Origin: CBDAPU01 sp965198875
GTDB lineage: Bacteria; Pseudomonadota; Gammaproteobacteria; Eutrophobiales; Eutrophobiaceae
Direction of reading: 5' to 3'
Assembly (NCBI GenBank): GCA_965198875.1
Contig: CBDAPU010000001.1
Coordinates: 1,860,001 to 1,924,000 of the forward strand
DNA length: 64,000 bases
Made by a program: the position numbers and the translations under genes. The notes under the pieces are model-generated. The model did no database searches. It worked only from the letters and a program-made list of their open reading frames with translations, and was not told the origin of the DNA. Below are positions 53,967 to 63,972 of this stretch, in pieces (the stretch's first letter is position 1; each line of letters starts with the position of its first letter).

Positions 53967-54736
53967 TTGACCCCACAGCGAAAGTGCATCCCGATGCTGA
54001 TATCGGTGATGATGTTGAAATCGGCGCCTATTCGATTATAGGAGCCGATGTCGCCATTGCCGATAGATCCATCATCGGCCCGCATGTCGTCATCAAGGGC
54101 CCCACCCGCATTGGCAAGGGCAATAAAGTGTTCCCCTTCTCATCCATTGGTGATGATCCGCAAGATAAAAAATACCAGGGCGAGCCCGACTCGCATCTTC
54201 AGATCGGCGATAACAATGTGATCCGGGAGTATTGCACTATAAACAGAGGCACCGCCGGGGGCGGCGGGATCACCAAAGTCGGCGATCATAACTGGATCAT
54301 GGCCTATGTGCATATCGCCCATGATTGCCGGATTGGCAACCACACTGTCTTTGCAAACAACACAACATTGGCCGGTCATGTGCTCATTGATGATTTCGTC
54401 ATACTCGGCGGTTTTACCGGTGTACATCAGTTTTGCAGGGTGGGGCGTTACGCCATCTCGGCCATCTCTTCGGTGATCGTCAAGGATGTGCCGCCCTATC
54501 TGATGGTGTCAGGCAACACCGCAAAACCCAATGGCCTGAATAAAGAGGGTTTCAGACGTCATGGTTTCTCCGCTGATTCAGTTGATGCAATCAGGCAGGC
54601 GTATCGCATTATTTATCGTGAAGGCCTGTTGTTGAAGGACGTACTCGAAAAACTGAAAACACTGCCGGATCATCATGGCGAGATAGCCAGGTTCATTGAA
54701 TTTCTGAGTAGATCAGAGCGCGGGATCGTGCGCTAA
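53963..54736 (+). CDS. lpxA: UDP-N-acetylglucosamine O-acyltransferase
   Basis: LpxA performs the first acylation of lipid A. The hexapeptide beta-helix begins IDPTAKVHPDADIGDDVEIG, the catalytic His is in MAYVHIAHDCRIGN, and GHVLIDDFVILGGFTGVHQF is the family hallmark; the C-terminus is helical. It has 257 residues. It starts with TTG 53963 overlapping the fabZ stop (TTGA), so translation is coupled. The Gly-rich AGGGGITKVG loop matches the usual acyl-chain region. Confidence 0.95.
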   Translation: MIDPTAKVHPDADIGDDVEIGAYSIIGADVAIADRSIIGPHVVIKGPTRIGKGNKVFPFSSIGDDPQDKKYQGEPDSHLQIGDNNVIREYCTINRGTAGGGGITKVGDHNWIMAYVHIAHDCRIGNHTVFANNTTLAGHVLIDDFVILGGFTGVHQFCRVGRYAISAISSVIVKDVPPYLMVSGNTAKPNGLNKEGFRRHGFSADSVDAIRQAYRIIYREGLLLKDVLEKLKTLPDHHGEIARFIEFLSRSERGIVR

Positions 54737-54756
54737 ATGGTTGTAGAAGGCTGGAC

Positions 54757-55899
54757 ATGCTACGGATTGGCATAGTGGCCGGAGAGCCGTCCGGGGATTT
54801 TTTGGCGGCGGAGCTGATCCAGTCTATCAAACAACAGCAACCCGAACTCATCGTGGAAGGCATAGGCGGCGATAAATTGCGCGAGGCCGGCTGTCGAATC
54901 CTCTTTCCTATGGAGCGCCTATCCGTGATGGGGTTGCTGGAGGTCTGTGGTCGGGTGGTTGAATTATTAAGAATCCGACAAAGGCTAAAACGCTATTTTC
55001 TGAGCAATCCACCGGATGTGTTCATCGGTGTGGACGCACCGGATTTCAATCTCGCCCTGGAGAGAAGTCTAAGGGAAAACGGGATCAAGACGGTGCATTA
55101 TGTCAGCCCGTCCGTATGGGCGTGGCGGGCTTACCGGGTCGCTAAAATAAAAAAAGCCGTGGATCTCATGCTGTGCCTGTTTCCCTTTGAAGTGGACATC
55201 TTCAAAAAACAGGGCATTACCGCCAGGTGTGTTGGGCACCCCCTGGCCCGGCAGGTAGGGAGAGCGGCGGATAAACAGGGCGCCCGTCGAGCCCTGGGCG
55301 TTGCGCAGAGTTGTCTCACTATCGCCATTTTGCCGGGAAGCAGGCGCTCTGAATACAAGCGGCTCATCCCCCCTTTCATTGAGACGGCACGCTGGTTATT
55401 AAGGCACAACAACAACATTCAGTTTGTCAGCAATGTGCTGGATGGGATCGCCGAGAGAGAATTATTAGCGCAGGTTGCAAAACACAGGGATCGTGATTTA
55501 AGCATCAAGGTATACAAAAACAGCATGCCCGATGTCCTGGCGGCCTGTGATGTGGCGCTCCTGGCCTCCGGGACGATTACCCTGGAGGCCATGTTATACA
55601 AGGCGCCGATGGTGGTGGCCTATAAGGTGAACCTGCTGACGTACTGGCTCCTTCGCATGCTTGTTAAAGTGAAGTTCGCCTCCCTGCCCAATCTCCTGGC
55701 TGATCAGGAGCTCGTGCCGGAATATCTGCAGTTCGACTGTCATGGGGATAATCTCGGCCCGGCGATACAGCACTGGATAGATAGCCCGGATGCTGTCGCC
55801 TCCCTGTGCGAGACATTCAAGCAGTTGCATGAAACATTAAAAATCAATGCCGGTGAGTCGGCGGCCCGGGCAGTGCTGGAAGTTGTGGATTCAAAATGA
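54757..55899 (+). CDS. lpxB: Lipid A disaccharide synthase
   Basis: LpxB joins UDP-2,3-diacylglucosamine and lipid X. The GT19 fold shows GIVAGEPSGDFLAAEL, DVFIGVDAPDFNL, YVSPSVWAWRAYR, ILPGSRRSE and LLASGTITLEAML. Length is 380. Its last bases are part of a 44-base direct duplication that also copied the start of rnhB (see 55874-55983). Confidence 0.95.
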   Translation: MLRIGIVAGEPSGDFLAAELIQSIKQQQPELIVEGIGGDKLREAGCRILFPMERLSVMGLLEVCGRVVELLRIRQRLKRYFLSNPPDVFIGVDAPDFNLALERSLRENGIKTVHYVSPSVWAWRAYRVAKIKKAVDLMLCLFPFEVDIFKKQGITARCVGHPLARQVGRAADKQGARRALGVAQSCLTIAILPGSRRSEYKRLIPPFIETARWLLRHNNNIQFVSNVLDGIAERELLAQVAKHRDRDLSIKVYKNSMPDVLAACDVALLASGTITLEAMLYKAPMVVAYKVNLLTYWLLRMLVKVKFASLPNLLADQELVPEYLQFDCHGDNLGPAIQHWIDSPDAVASLCETFKQLHETLKINAGESAARAVLEVVDSK

Positions 55900-55983
55900 A
55901 CCCGGCGCAAAGACACCATCAAGGTATGAAGATGTATATTGCTGGAAGTTGTGGATAGCCAATGAACCCGGTGCAAAGACACC
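55874..55983 (+). repeat. Direct duplication of the lpxB/rnhB junction
   Basis: The 44 bases 55874-55917 recur at 55940-55983 with about four mismatches, 66 bases apart. Each copy contains the end of lpxB (GAAGTTGTGGAT) and the start of rnhB (ATGAACCCGG). The first ATG (55896) overlaps the lpxB stop but its frame ends at TAG 55956-55958 after 20 codons; the second ATG (55962) starts rnhB. Confidence 0.85.
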
Positions 55984-56549
55984 CTGTACTCTATGCCGGT
56001 GTGGATGAGGCCGGCAGAGGGCCTCTGGCGGGCCCGGTCATTGCCGCCGCCGTCATTTTAGATAAACCGCTCCCCGGATTGGCTGATTCTAAAACACTCA
56101 GTGAAAAGCAGAGGGATCATCTTTTTCATCGTATACGGCAGAGCGCACTCGGCTGCTCCTGGGGGCGCGCCGAGCACCATGAAATTGACGCCATCAACAT
56201 TTTGCGTGCCACCCTGCTGGCGATGCAACGTGCCGTCAACCGCTTGCAGATAAAACCGGATCAGGTCTTAATAGACGGCCCTCACTGCCCGCAACTGGAT
56301 TATCCGACACGGGCGATGATTAAGGGCGATCAAAGCGAGCCCTGTATCAGCGCCGCCGCCATTATCGCCAAAGTGATCAGGGACAGGGAGATGATTGAGA
56401 TGGCGCAGACATACCCCGGTTATGGTTTTGCCAGGCATAAAGGCTATCCCACCCGGGGGCATATTGAAGCCCTCAGGGAGATGGGCGCCTCGCCCATTCA
56501 CAGGCGCAGCTTCTCTCCGGTACGACGCTATTTGAGTGCGCCCTGGTGA
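55962..56549 (+). CDS. rnhB: Ribonuclease HII
   Basis: RNase HII removes ribonucleotides and RNA from RNA-DNA hybrids. The catalytic motif YAGVDEAGRGPLAGPV has the first Asp and Glu; LIDGPHCPQL and CISAAAIIAKVIRDREM give the further acidic residues. Length is 195. The start lies in the second copy of a junction duplication; its stop overlaps dnaE (TGATG). Confidence 0.95.
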   Translation: MNPVQRHPVLYAGVDEAGRGPLAGPVIAAAVILDKPLPGLADSKTLSEKQRDHLFHRIRQSALGCSWGRAEHHEIDAINILRATLLAMQRAVNRLQIKPDQVLIDGPHCPQLDYPTRAMIKGDQSEPCISAAAIIAKVIRDREMIEMAQTYPGYGFARHKGYPTRGHIEALREMGASPIHRRSFSPVRRYLSAPW

Positions 56550-59500
56550 TGCAAACAACCCGCCGTCATTTTGTCCACTTGCATGTCCACACGGAATACT
56601 CCCTGTCAGATGGCCTGTTACGCATTCATGATTATGTGAGCGCCCTTGCCGATATGGGCATGCCTGCCTCGGCGGTAACGGAAATGGGCAATGTGTTCTC
56701 CATGGTGAAATTTTATCAAACCTGTTTTCAACATGGGGTTAAACCGATCATCGGCGCTGAGATAAATATACTGGATGAAGATGATGAGAATAAACATGCC
56801 AGGCTTGTTTTGCTCTGCCAGGATAATTCCGGGTTTCATCATCTTGCCGAATTGCTCACAAAAAGTTTTACTGAAGGCCAAACACATCACCTGCCTGTTG
56901 TCCACAAGCAGTGGTTAGAAGGGCGTAGCGGCGGGCTGATCGCCTTATCGGCCGCCAGAGAAGGCGACATTGGCCAGGCCATTATTCATGATAACCCTGA
57001 ATTGGCCAAAGCCCGACTGGCGTTTTATCAGCATCTATTTGCAGGGCGATTTTATATTGAGTTACAACGCACCAATCGGCAGTTGGAGGATAAATACATT
57101 GACGGGGCGCTCACACTCGCCGCTGAGTCTGGATTGCCGGTCGTGGCCACGAATGACGTCAGGTTTTTACGGCAAGATGATTTTGACGCCCATGAGGCCC
57201 GTGTTTGTATACAAAGCCGATATACCCTCAACGACCCCGGGCGACCGCGCCTTTACAGTAACGAGCAATATCTAAAAACACCTGAGCAGATGTTCGCCCT
57301 GTTTGAAGACATACCCGAGGCCATAGAGAATACCGAGCGCATAGCCAAGCGGTGTAATGTGACCCTGGATTTTGGCAGGCCCTGCCTGCCCGAGTTTCCC
57401 GTCCCCGACGGTTACGATCAGAATACCTGGCTGCGTGATAAGGCACAGTCCGGTCTCGATGTGATAATCAGCAATAAAAAGGACGCCGGTCAGGTGTGTG
57501 ATCTCGCCCTGTACAGGGAAAGATTACACCTTGAGCTTAACGTCATTATGGATATGGGGTTTCCCGGTTACTTTTTGATCGTGGCCGATTTCATACATTG
57601 GGCGAAAGAGCAGGGCATACCGGTCGGGCCGGGGCGGGGCTCCGGTGCAGGCTCACTGGTCGCCTTTGCACTGGGTATTACTGATCTGGATCCCATCGAC
57701 TATGAATTGCTGTTCGAGCGGTTTTTGAATCCGGAGAGGGTGTCATTGCCTGATTTTGACGTGGATTTTTGCATGGATAGACGGGATGAGGTGATCGACT
57801 ATGTGGCGCAAAAATACGGTCGTGATCATGTCTCGCAGATCATCACCTTCGGTAGCATGGCGGCGAAGGCCGTGGTGCGGGATGCGGGCCGGGTGCTGGG
57901 GCATCCCTATGGTTTTGTCGATCAGATTGCAAAGCTCATACCGTTTGATCTGGAGATGACCCTTAAGAAGGCGCTGATGGATGAGGAAGTCCTGAAACAA
58001 CGCTATCAGGATGAAGATGAAGTGAGGATGTTGATCGATCTGGCGAGAAAACTGGAGGGTCTGTGCAGAAACGCAGGTAAACATGCCGGCGGCATCGTCA
58101 TTGCGCCAAAGCCCTTAACCGAGTTCATGCCGCTGTACTGTGAAAAAGGCAGCGCGGTGACGTCGACGCAACTGGATATGGATGACGTACAGGCCCTGGG
58201 CCTGGTCAAGTTTGATTTTTTAGGGCTACGCACATTGACCATCATTCATTGGGCGGTGCGAGACGTCAATGATCTGCTGATCGGCAAGAATGAAAAAAAA
58301 CTGGATATCAGGCACATCCCCCTGGATGATAAAAGCACCTATGAGTTGATCCGCAAAATGGATACCACCGCTATTTTCCAGCTTGAATCCGACGGCATTA
58401 AAAAACTCATTAAACGTCTTGAGCCGGACAAGTTCGATGATCTGATCGCCCTGGTGGCCCTGTTCAGACCGGGGCCCTTGCAGTCGGGCATGGTGGATGA
58501 TTACGTGGACAGAAAACACGGCAGGGCACGGGTTGAATACATCCACGCTGATCTGGAGCCGCTGTTAAAACCCACCTATGGCGTTATTTTATATCAGGAA
58601 CAGGTGATGCAGATAGCGCAACTCCTGGCGGGATACACACTGGGAGAGGCGGATGTACTGAGATATGCCATGGGCAAGAAAAAAGCCGAAGAGATGGCGC
58701 AGCAAAGAAGTGTTTTCGTCAATGGTGCGCTAGCAAATAATGTGAGTGAGAAGGTGGCCACATTCATTTTTAATCTCATGGAGAAGTTTGGAGAATATGG
58801 ATTTAATAAATCCCATTCCGCCGCCTATGCCCTGCTTGCCTATCAAACCGCCTGGTTAAAGGCCCATTATCCCGCCGCATTCATGGCGGCGGTATTGTCA
58901 TCGGACATGAAAAATGCCGACAAGGTCGTCATGCTCAGGGAAGAAGTCAGCAAGATGGGGATCATCTTAAAGCCGCCCGCCGTGAATGAAAGTGAGTATA
59001 AATTTAAGGTCATCGATCATGAAACGATCCTGTTTGGCCTGGGGGCTATTAAAGGGGTGGGCGAGTCGGCGGCGCTCAGTTTGATCCATGACAGAGATGA
59101 AAACGGCGTGTTTACGGATCTGTTTCAACTCTGCCGACGGGTGGATGTACGCAAGATGAATAAACCCGTCCTTGAGGCGTTAATTCGTTCGGGGGCGCTG
59201 GATGACCTGGGGCAAAGCAGAAGCATATTGATGGCGAGTCTGGAGAAAGCCTTAAAGTTTGCCGATCAATACAAGCATAATTCCGATAGCGGACAGGATG
59301 ATATGTTCGGCCTTGAAGTCTCATCGAAAACGGGAAACAGCCAATCTCAACACAGGGGGGCTTTACCTTATGTTGTTGTTGAAGACCGGGGCGATCATGA
59401 GAGACTGCGAGGAGAGAAAGAAACGCTGGGTTTCTACCTTCAAGGCCATCCCATCACGCACTATGAGAGAGAACTCTCCCAGGTCATTTCCACCCGATTA

Positions 59501-60043
59501 TGCCATGTCAAGCCAGAGGCCACTGTAACGGTGGCGGGCTATATTGATAGTATTCGCACCCGCACCGGGATGGGCGGGGGACGCATGGCTGAGCTGAGAC
59601 TGGATGATAAAACCGCTCGGGCGCATGTCACTGTCCACGCCGAGACATTCCAGCGTTATCGTCAACTGCTATTAAAAGATCAGCTGATCATCATAAAAGG
59701 AGAAGCGATTGCCGATGATTATTTTGAGTCAGGGATCGCAATCGTCGCCAAAGAGGCCTATACGCTGGCGCAACTCAGGGCGCATTTCGGTATACTGCAA
59801 CTCAGCCTGCATAAGCGTATGATGAACAACGGGTTTGTTTCGAACTTGAAAGCGATCCTGGCGCATCATCAATCCGGGACAAATCAGGTGTTGATAGCAT
59901 ATGATAATGGTTATGCATCAACAGTCTTGCACTTTGGCGATGCCTGGACGGTGAAAATAAGCGATGAGCTGGTGACGGAATTAACGCAAATTATTGACGT
60001 TGGCCATATTCACCTGGAGTTTCCCGGAAGAATACATTTGTAA
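56549..60043 (+). CDS. dnaE: DNA polymerase III alpha subunit
   Basis: DnaE is the replicative polymerase. The N-terminal PHP domain begins FVHLHVHTEYSLSDGLL. The catalytic palm has GRGSGAGSLVAFALGITD and PDFDVDFCMDRRDEVIDYV with the two metal Asp residues. GEYGFNKSHSAAYALLAYQTAWLK and an OB-fold (VTVAGYIDSIRTRTGMGG) follow. The length of 1164 matches E. coli (1160). I use ATG 56549, which overlaps the rnhB stop, rather than the GTG three bases earlier. Confidence 0.97.
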   Translation: MQTTRRHFVHLHVHTEYSLSDGLLRIHDYVSALADMGMPASAVTEMGNVFSMVKFYQTCFQHGVKPIIGAEINILDEDDENKHARLVLLCQDNSGFHHLAELLTKSFTEGQTHHLPVVHKQWLEGRSGGLIALSAAREGDIGQAIIHDNPELAKARLAFYQHLFAGRFYIELQRTNRQLEDKYIDGALTLAAESGLPVVATNDVRFLRQDDFDAHEARVCIQSRYTLNDPGRPRLYSNEQYLKTPEQMFALFEDIPEAIENTERIAKRCNVTLDFGRPCLPEFPVPDGYDQNTWLRDKAQSGLDVIISNKKDAGQVCDLALYRERLHLELNVIMDMGFPGYFLIVADFIHWAKEQGIPVGPGRGSGAGSLVAFALGITDLDPIDYELLFERFLNPERVSLPDFDVDFCMDRRDEVIDYVAQKYGRDHVSQIITFGSMAAKAVVRDAGRVLGHPYGFVDQIAKLIPFDLEMTLKKALMDEEVLKQRYQDEDEVRMLIDLARKLEGLCRNAGKHAGGIVIAPKPLTEFMPLYCEKGSAVTSTQLDMDDVQALGLVKFDFLGLRTLTIIHWAVRDVNDLLIGKNEKKLDIRHIPLDDKSTYELIRKMDTTAIFQLESDGIKKLIKRLEPDKFDDLIALVALFRPGPLQSGMVDDYVDRKHGRARVEYIHADLEPLLKPTYGVILYQEQVMQIAQLLAGYTLGEADVLRYAMGKKKAEEMAQQRSVFVNGALANNVSEKVATFIFNLMEKFGEYGFNKSHSAAYALLAYQTAWLKAHYPAAFMAAVLSSDMKNADKVVMLREEVSKMGIILKPPAVNESEYKFKVIDHETILFGLGAIKGVGESAALSLIHDRDENGVFTDLFQLCRRVDVRKMNKPVLEALIRSGALDDLGQSRSILMASLEKALKFADQYKHNSDSGQDDMFGLEVSSKTGNSQSQHRGALPYVVVEDRGDHERLRGEKETLGFYLQGHPITHYERELSQVISTRLCHVKPEATVTVAGYIDSIRTRTGMGGGRMAELRLDDKTARAHVTVHAETFQRYRQLLLKDQLIIIKGEAIADDYFESGIAIVAKEAYTLAQLRAHFGILQLSLHKRMMNNGFVSNLKAILAHHQSGTNQVLIAYDNGYASTVLHFGDAWTVKISDELVTELTQIIDVGHIHLEFPGRIHL

Positions 60044-60055
60044 ACTGGTATTGAT

Positions 60056-61024
60056 ATGGAAAAACACAATCAACTGATCAACTTTCTCGATTTTGAACAA
60101 CCTGTTGCCGAGCTGGAGGCCAAGATCGAAGAGTTGCGTTATGTGGGTGATGACAGCAACGTCAATATCAATGATGAGATCAGCAAATTGCAAAAACGTA
60201 GCATGGAGCTGACGAAGTCCATCTTCTCTTCACTCACAGCCTGGCAGGTCTCGCAGGTAGCCCGCCATCCCCTCAGGCCCTACACGCTGGATTATATCAA
60301 TAAAATATTCACCGACTTCAATGAACTGCATGGCGATCGTAACTTTGCGGATGATCCGGCTATATTAGCCGGCATTGCAAGGTTTGAGGGCAGGGCGGTG
60401 GCGGTGATCGGACATCAGAAAGGCCGTGATATAAAAGAGAGGATACACAGAAATTACGGGATGCCAAGACCGGAGGGGTATCGCAAGGCGATGCGAATTA
60501 TGCGCCTTGCCGAGAAATTCAAGCTGCCGGTATTGACATTCATCGACACACCCGGCGCCTATCCCGGGATCGGCGCTGAGGAACGCGGGCAAAGTGAGGC
60601 CATTGCCCGTAATTTAATGATCATGTCTGAGCTTCGCACGCCCATTATTTCCACTATCATCGGCGAGGGCGGATCAGGGGGCGCGCTTGCCATTGGCGCA
60701 GGGGATAAACTGAATATGCTACAGTACAGCACGTATTCCGTTATCTCACCGGAGGGTTGCGCCTCTATCCTGTGGAAGGATCCGGAGAAAGCCGAAGACG
60801 CCGCCGAGGCATTGGGCATGACCGCCGAGCGGCTACAGAGGCTAGACGTAGTGGACGCCGTCATTGATGAGCCCTTAGGGGGCGCACACCGGGATTATGA
60901 TAGCATTGCCGCCGGGCTCAGCGCCGAGATGGCGGCGCAGCTAGATGAGCTGGGTCAACTCAACACAGATGAGCTATTGGCGTTGCGTCAGCGGCGGCTT
61001 CGCACCTACGGTTATTTTCAGTAA
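60056..61024 (+). CDS. accA: Acetyl-CoA carboxylase carboxyltransferase subunit alpha
   Basis: AccA with AccD transfers CO2 from biotin to acetyl-CoA in the first step of fatty-acid synthesis. The motifs DFEQPVAELEAKIEEL at the start, LHGDRNFADDPAI, FIDTPGAYPGIGAEERGQSEAIA and GEGGSGGALAIGAGD are typical. Length is 322. It follows dnaE by 12 bases as in E. coli. Confidence 0.96.
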   Translation: MEKHNQLINFLDFEQPVAELEAKIEELRYVGDDSNVNINDEISKLQKRSMELTKSIFSSLTAWQVSQVARHPLRPYTLDYINKIFTDFNELHGDRNFADDPAILAGIARFEGRAVAVIGHQKGRDIKERIHRNYGMPRPEGYRKAMRIMRLAEKFKLPVLTFIDTPGAYPGIGAEERGQSEAIARNLMIMSELRTPIISTIIGEGGSGGALAIGAGDKLNMLQYSTYSVISPEGCASILWKDPEKAEDAAEALGMTAERLQRLDVVDAVIDEPLGGAHRDYDSIAAGLSAEMAAQLDELGQLNTDELLALRQRRLRTYGYFQ

Positions 61025-61063
61025 CAGACAACCGCCCCATGTGATTTGGGCGTTTCCCCCGGC

Positions 61064-62410
61064 ATGCGTATTACAGCGGAGCGTGTTAGTTCATTTTTAA
61101 GTGCGTTGCCTGCAAGCAGTCGCATTGTGATTGCCTACAGCGGGGGGATGGACTCCCACGTATTGCTCCATGTAATGGCCCGCATGCGCCCACGTTATCC
61201 ATGGAGAATGGACGCGATTCATATCAATCATCATCTGCAAAAGCAAAATGAAGACTGGGCGCTGCATTGCCGGAGAACATGCCGTTCACTGGATGTGAGC
61301 CTGAGCATTAAAACAGTGGATGCCTCCAATCCCGGCAAGGAGGGCCTTGAGGGCCGGGCGAGAAGACTAAGATACGCCGCCATTCAGCAATGTTTAGGCA
61401 AAGCGGATATTTTGCTCACCGCACACCATCAGGACGATCAATTAGAGACCTTTTTATTGCAGCTATTTCGAGGCGCCGGTGTGCTCGGGCTCGCATCCAT
61501 GCCGCCGCTGAGACGGTTTGACCCCGGATGGCATGGGCGTCCCTTATTGGGCTTTCCCCGTTCCGCCCTGTATCACTACGCCCATGAGAACAACCTCACA
61601 TGGGTGGAAGATCCATCAAATGAGAGCAGACAAATGGACAGGAACTTTCTAAGACATGAGATCATGCCGACGATAAAAAGCAGATGGCCGGATGTATCGA
61701 CGCCTGTCGCCAGGACAATTTCAATCCATGCCGATGTGCAGGTGTTGCTGGATGATGTGGCAAGGCAAGATCTCGCCTCATGCCAGGGCGGCAACAAAAA
61801 CATCCTGGTGATCAGCGAACTACAGCGGCTCACACCACAGCGACAGAGAAATGTACTGCGTTATTTTATTCGTACCCTGGCGTTGCCCATCCCCGGTAGC
61901 GATCATCTCTCACATATTATGTCTGATATTCTGGCTTCAAGGCGCTACTCTATTGCCTGTGTGAAGTGGAGGGGCGCCGAGGCACGTCGATACAGGGGTT
62001 ATTTGCATATCGGCCCTGCCCTGGATGATTTTGACAGCTCGGTTATCCTGCCCTGGCGTTTTAATAGGCCCTGTGTATTGCAGTATGGGGAATTAACCGC
62101 CAGGGAGGGCAAGGGCGGTGGTCTGAGGAAAGACTGCTGCGCCAATTCACTAGTGGAGATTCGATACCGAAGGGGCGGAGAGCGGATCAGGTTACCCGGC
62201 CATCAACACCACCATAAGATCAAAAAGCTGTTTCAGGGCAGGGGCATACCCCACTGGCTCAGAGAGCAGGTGCCTTTCATCTACATCAATGACAGGCTGG
62301 CTATGGTGGCGGGGCTCTGGATTGATGCGGCTTTTCTCGCCGCCGATGATGAGGACGCCTGGATCATTCACTGGACACGGGCGGCGGATGTATTAGCCTT
62401 CAATGTATGA
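61064..62410 (+). CDS. tilS: tRNA(Ile)-lysidine synthase
   Basis: TilS converts C34 of tRNA-Ile(CAU) to lysidine so that it reads AUA. The PP-loop motif is AYSGGMDSHVLLH, followed by INHHLQ, LLTAHHQDDQLETFLLQLFRGAG and RNFLRHEIMP. The C-terminal domain (RRGGERIRLPGHQHHHKIKKLFQ) binds tRNA. I start at ATG 61064 (448 residues); TTG 61046 would add six. It ends the rightward gene block. Confidence 0.94.
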   Translation: MRITAERVSSFLSALPASSRIVIAYSGGMDSHVLLHVMARMRPRYPWRMDAIHINHHLQKQNEDWALHCRRTCRSLDVSLSIKTVDASNPGKEGLEGRARRLRYAAIQQCLGKADILLTAHHQDDQLETFLLQLFRGAGVLGLASMPPLRRFDPGWHGRPLLGFPRSALYHYAHENNLTWVEDPSNESRQMDRNFLRHEIMPTIKSRWPDVSTPVARTISIHADVQVLLDDVARQDLASCQGGNKNILVISELQRLTPQRQRNVLRYFIRTLALPIPGSDHLSHIMSDILASRRYSIACVKWRGAEARRYRGYLHIGPALDDFDSSVILPWRFNRPCVLQYGELTAREGKGGGLRKDCCANSLVEIRYRRGGERIRLPGHQHHHKIKKLFQGRGIPHWLREQVPFIYINDRLAMVAGLWIDAAFLAADDEDAWIIHWTRAADVLAFNV

Positions 62411-62470
62411 TCTTCAAGCCCCACCATTTAACAGGAGAGAACATCTTGGGGGTAGCATGAAACCCAAACA

Positions 62471-62498
62471 GGGCATGAGAAGATTGATGTTCATGCCC
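62471..62498. terminator. Hairpin between convergent tilS and the VWA-FHA gene
   Basis: GGGCATGA (62471-62478) is the inverted repeat of TCATGCCC (62491-62498), with a 12-base loop. It stands between two genes that converge, where a two-way terminator is expected. No T run follows, so the call is tentative. Confidence 0.4.
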
Positions 62499-62577
62499 CA
62501 AGGCAACAACCGAAAATCAAGAGATGGTCGGGCCTGCTATGGATGGATGAGCATGGATCGCCAGTTTTGAATGTTCA

Positions 62578-63972
62578 TTATATGAAAGGATTTTTGGTTT
62601 TCAGTACGGCGGTCTTCTCCTCAAACGGGTAGGCCTGCGCATGCTCGGTAAAGCGCAAAACAATATCGCCGATTTCAATGATATCGCCTTCATGTAAGGT
62701 TTGTTTGCTGATCTGCCTGTCATTGATAAACACACCATTTAATGAGTCCATGTCTATGAGGACAAACTTACCATCATCATTGCGGTGAATTGCTGCGTGT
62801 TTCCTGGAAATGGAATGATCATCCAGGGGCATTTCATTATCCTTGCTTCTGCCTATGCGCCAGGTGGTATGGGTTATGGCGTATCGCTCTCTTCTCTCGT
62901 CCTGTCCCACCAGGTAGGCATAGGGTTTTACTGGGTCGACAGGCGTTACTCTCCCAGCTTCCAGAGCGGGTTTTCGATACAGCAGGTATATCATCATCAG
63001 GGTCAATAAAATGAGCACGACCAATGCCACGGGCACCCCGTACCATACTAATAATGCGATGCGTGGTTTCTCGTTATCGGTTTTTGTGGTGGTTAAGCTG
63101 GCGGTGGGCGGGATAACCCCCGTTTCAGCCGGCTCCGGCAGGTCAGTTTCAAGGGCCTGCTTTTCTCTTGTTAGTGGAATGGTGATATCGATGTGTTTAT
63201 CTTCACTTAAAAAACGGATGGATATGGCAGGCTCTGTGAGCGCGCTGAGTTCCACTGATGATAGATCCAAAGAGAACCGCCCGCCCGTATCCACGTTCGC
63301 ATACAACTCACTGATCCGATCTTCGGCCAAGTCGTAACTGGTATCCGTTTCAATGAAATGACCGCCGCTCTCCTCGCTCAATCGCCGCAGGGTTTGCAGC
63401 GCCACAGACAGGGAAACGGAGCGGGGATAGCCGATGGCATTGATGATCACGCCACGCTCTCTTGCGGCCTTGATCACATCGGTATGAAAGTACGCCTTAT
63501 CTTCGGCCTGACCATCGGACAGCACCAGAATGACTTTACGCGCATAGTCAAACATCGATAAATACGCAATGGCCGCCAGCAGGTTTCGATAGAGCTCGGT
63601 CGTCAGACCCAGGGCTTTTAGATCAGCCAGTGAGGCGGCTAGGCTGGTTTTTGATGAACCTGTCGGCGCCTGAATGATGAGATCTTTATCAAATGTCGCC
63701 AGCCCGATTGCATACCTATCGCCAGCCAGATCGAGCAGTGTCTGAACATGGGCGATGCTTCTGCCTAGCGCATCCTGTCTTTTAGGATCGCTGGTGTCGA
63801 TCAGGATCAGCACCCCGGTGGTTGCCCCGGGCCAGGGGTATCGCTCATGCTCATCAACGGCAACAGGGGCGCCTTTAAGGGTTGCGATAATAGTCTCGCT
63901 CTTAAAGGCAGAGAGAAAACGATATGCACAGTTTACTTCAACCGATCCTGTCTGAGTGCAGGTGATATCCAT
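62578..63972 (-). CDS. VWA-transmembrane-FHA protein (start may lie beyond the window)
   Basis: The visible 464 residues contain a von Willebrand A domain (LILIDTSDPKRQ as MIDAS Asp-x-Ser, KVILVLSDGQAED), a linker, one membrane span (VPVALVVLILLTLMMIYLLY, about residue 325) and a C-terminal FHA domain (WRIGRSKDNEMPLDDHSISRKHAAIHR, MDSLNGVFINDRQI) that binds phosphothreonine. VWA is outside and FHA in the cytoplasm, linking an extracytoplasmic contact to a Ser/Thr-kinase signal. The frame is open upstream of ATG 63972 to the window edge, so a signal peptide or longer N-terminus may exist. The kinase is not in this window. Confidence 0.75.
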   Translation of the reverse strand: MDITCTQTGSVEVNCAYRFLSAFKSETIIATLKGAPVAVDEHERYPWPGATTGVLILIDTSDPKRQDALGRSIAHVQTLLDLAGDRYAIGLATFDKDLIIQAPTGSSKTSLAASLADLKALGLTTELYRNLLAAIAYLSMFDYARKVILVLSDGQAEDKAYFHTDVIKAARERGVIINAIGYPRSVSLSVALQTLRRLSEESGGHFIETDTSYDLAEDRISELYANVDTGGRFSLDLSSVELSALTEPAISIRFLSEDKHIDITIPLTREKQALETDLPEPAETGVIPPTASLTTTKTDNEKPRIALLVWYGVPVALVVLILLTLMMIYLLYRKPALEAGRVTPVDPVKPYAYLVGQDERRERYAITHTTWRIGRSKDNEMPLDDHSISRKHAAIHRNDDGKFVLIDMDSLNGVFINDRQISKQTLHEGDIIEIGDIVLRFTEHAQAYPFEEKTAVLKTKNPFI

